Part shown: one piece after another, positions 16,878-18,721 of the stretch
Layout: each line of letters opens with the position of its first letter
How positions within the stretch are numbered: the first letter of the stretch is position 1
NCBI GenBank assembly: GCA_025331435.1
Contig: JAIWNI010000234.1
Location: 1-18,721 of the forward strand
From: Choanephora cucurbitarum
Taxonomy: Eukaryota > Mucoromycota > Mucoromycetes > Mucorales > Choanephoraceae
Length of the DNA: 18,721 bases
Direction: 5' to 3'
Notes under the pieces: generated by a model
The model's database searches: none
What the model saw: only the letters and a program-made list of their open reading frames with translations
Told to the model about the DNA's origin: nothing
Translations under genes and position numbers: made by a program

Positions 16878-18721
16878 TGATTTTTTTTATTTCATTGACC
16901 TGGAACATCGCCTAGTAGCCGGACTTTTCAGTCTGCGATTCCAAGCTTTTATACAAAGATGAGTAGTAAACTACATCATCCTTCCAAAGCTTTGAAGCAA
17001 TCGTCATGTTGTACTACCTTTGGCGTTCAGAAATACCCACATTTCTGTTGCCAGTTACCCTAGTCAGCAGGTGGAAGAGGGCAACATCAAGTTGGCTGAT
17101 GCTGAATGTTTTTTTGATAATTTCAAACATATTCTTGTTGGCAAGGCTGACGTTGCTGTTCAAGAAGGGAGCCTAGAGTTGAGGGTAAATTGGGTCTTGA
17201 CGGTGGTCTTTGTATATTGCGTCTTCCTTTTGAGGTTTGAAGTCAAAGTTGACACTACCAGAGAACTCAAGATAATCCAACAGAGCATCCACTTCAAGAA
17301 TGTTGTTATTGTTAGCAACCACGTTGTTAGATGCTTTCATCGGATGTTTCAAGATTCCAATTGATCTTTCCATTGAAAGCGCACTTGTTGATGAGATGGG
17401 GCCAAAGTAACGGATGTAATCGCCTACATGTGAGAGGAGGTGCATGTTGATGCGGTACACTGTCAGAGAGATTGTCTTGCGTGCAATGCACTCATCGAGG
17501 TAAGAAAACCACTTCTTGAAATGCCTGATTCGTTATCAAATATAACGCGATTATATGAGTATTGACATGTTGTTCAAATAGAACCGAATACTTACTTTTC
17601 CATCTCACATATATCTTCAGAGCTTAAATGTCGTTGAAGCATCAAGGTGATACCACAGACAACATTGTTCAGCGCAGCAGCAGCAGGAGGACACAAGTGA
17701 GGAGCCAGTAATGTGTGGAAAGTGTACCGAAGTACATCTAGCCAGCAAACAGAACGGTATACACTCAACTTGGACTTTGCGCAAGGGTTGTATGGCTTTC
17801 AACTACCAGTAAAGTGCTGAGAGATGTGCCTTTTGGACAGTTGCAAGGACTTATAGATCTTCTCGCCTATATTAGCTGGCAGTTGGAAAGGGTAGTTGTT
17901 TTTGTTGTTGACATGCTTGTACTTGTCATTGAACTCGGAGGAGAGCATTTCATACACAAGTTTAGCGATGTTGGAGCCTAGATGAAACTCATCGAGAGCA
18001 ACAAAAAAAGGAGACTTGAAGTTTGGAAGATCAGCGAAGATGGATCTGGATTTGATACCATATTGAGTGGTAGTGGCTGAATCCTATCGACAAGGTTATT
18101 ATCATAATTCATAACAATCAGTTTAGTTGGTACTTACACCTTCATCTTCAAGCATCAAGTTAGCCATCGTTCTAATAGGCTGGTCGCGCAAAGGATAATA
18201 CATCCCATTCTTGCCAGGTTCGTCAGGGTGTTTACCAAATGCTATCCATCAAGTTAGTATATTTCAAAAGTATCATGAAGTTAAATACTTACTGATACAA
18301 TACTTGCATCCATAGAAGGCACCATGACCTATACGACATCCTTAGTACAACTGCTTAATTGTTACCAAGAAATACTTACCGCCAAAGTCAAGTGACTTTT
18401 GACTTTCGATCAGATGAGAAGTAATGCTCACCAAGTACATATGAGCACGGCATATCTCGTCTCCATTCTTAAGCACCCTCATAGGGGCTTCACCAAACTT
18501 CTTGAATTCCTTGACAATAGGAAGCAAGAAGCTTCTGATGTCCGGCTTGTTGTCATTGCAAAGGATTGCTGCCTGGAACATGTTTTTGTCTTGGAATCTA
18601 ATTATAAGCAATGTAAGTTCATATTCAAGTGTCATATGCCAAACAACTTACCTGATCGTTGGTTCGTAGTTCAACAAGATGACATGGATTATCATCATGG
18701 CTTTATGCGACTTGCGCGAAG
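16875..18721 (-). pseudogene. Older Tnp2-type transposase, N-terminal/central part, interrupted by copy B
   Basis: The gene enters from beyond 18721. Exons: <18721-18652, 18597-18380, 18328-18293, 18241-18138, 18083-17596 and 17524-16875, with introns of 54, 51, 51, 54 and 71 bp. Joined motifs: RFQDKNMFQAAILC, DIRSFLLPIVKEFKKFGEAP, HGAFYGCKYC, GKHPDEPGKNGMYYPLRDQP, SPFFVALDEFHLGSNIAKLV, YRINMHLLSHVGDYIRYFGP and ALSMERSIG. These place it in the same family as the copy A/B transposases. Introns after the ...TIR and ...DEG positions match introns 2 and 3 of copy B. The stretch equivalent to GDFPA reads SITSHL, so the second catalytic Asp is missing. In-frame nonsense codons: TGA 17801-17799, TAG 17175-17173, TAG 17016-17014 and TAG 16914-16912. 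Apart from these the frame is continuous up to the copy B junction, and the gene resumes at 11854. Confidence 0.84.

Noticed and set aside
16875..18721. Alternative genetic code with TAG as glutamine
   Set aside because: The accessory gene of copy B ends naturally at TAG, and the split gene has frameshifts and a TGA as well, so decay explains it better.
1..18721. CRISPR array, tRNA, rRNA or bacterial operon structure
   Set aside because: No regularly spaced repeats with unique spacers, no cloverleaf or rRNA signatures, and spliceosomal introns show the DNA is eukaryotic.

Overview
The window looks like a transposon-dense stretch of an AT-rich fungal genome, most likely a Mucoromycota/Mucorales relative. 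That placement is inferred from short (51-82 bp) GTAAGT/GTGAGT...AG introns and from transposase families I associate with that group; no housekeeping gene anchors it. I find no ordinary cellular gene, rRNA, tRNA or CRISPR array. Layout: (1) 109-3224, a decayed Plavaka-like transposase pseudogene, remarkable for a dense one-strand scatter of the pentamer ATACC. (2) 3702-8761, copy A of a two-gene, CACTA-like transposon with CACTG-tipped terminal inverted repeats. (3) 8762-11422, mostly featureless AT-rich DNA holding a Pif1/Helitron-type helicase fragment (9740-10513). (4) 11423-18721, an older Tnp2-type transposase pseudogene on the minus strand, split by (5) 11855-16874, copy B of the same CACTA-like transposon in opposite orientation to copy A. 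The CACTA-like element is the best-resolved system. Each copy has near-perfect 25-bp terminal inverted repeats, about 350-400 bp of inward-facing AAGG(C/T)(C/T)TTTT-type subterminal repeats, and two genes diverging from a roughly 500-bp central region. One gene is a five-exon transposase with an N-terminal C2H2 finger and an acidic linker; a D309/D398/D480 triad can be proposed. The other is a two-exon gene for a small coiled-coil protein with a basic tail that I do not recognise; its position suggests a TnpA-like DNA-binding partner. In copy B both genes read through without a lesion (906 and 196 residues), so B could be autonomous. In copy A both genes are broken. Both copies carry, inside the small gene, a 13-bp-arm inverted repeat containing the element's own terminal motif TCACTGTA. 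Its arms differ between copies at one position, but in a paired, compensatory way. Copy B sits in a related transposase pseudogene whose frame can be followed from one side of the insertion to the other, so this is a nested insertion of one Tnp2-class element into another. All identity statements are by eye; no alignment or database search was run.
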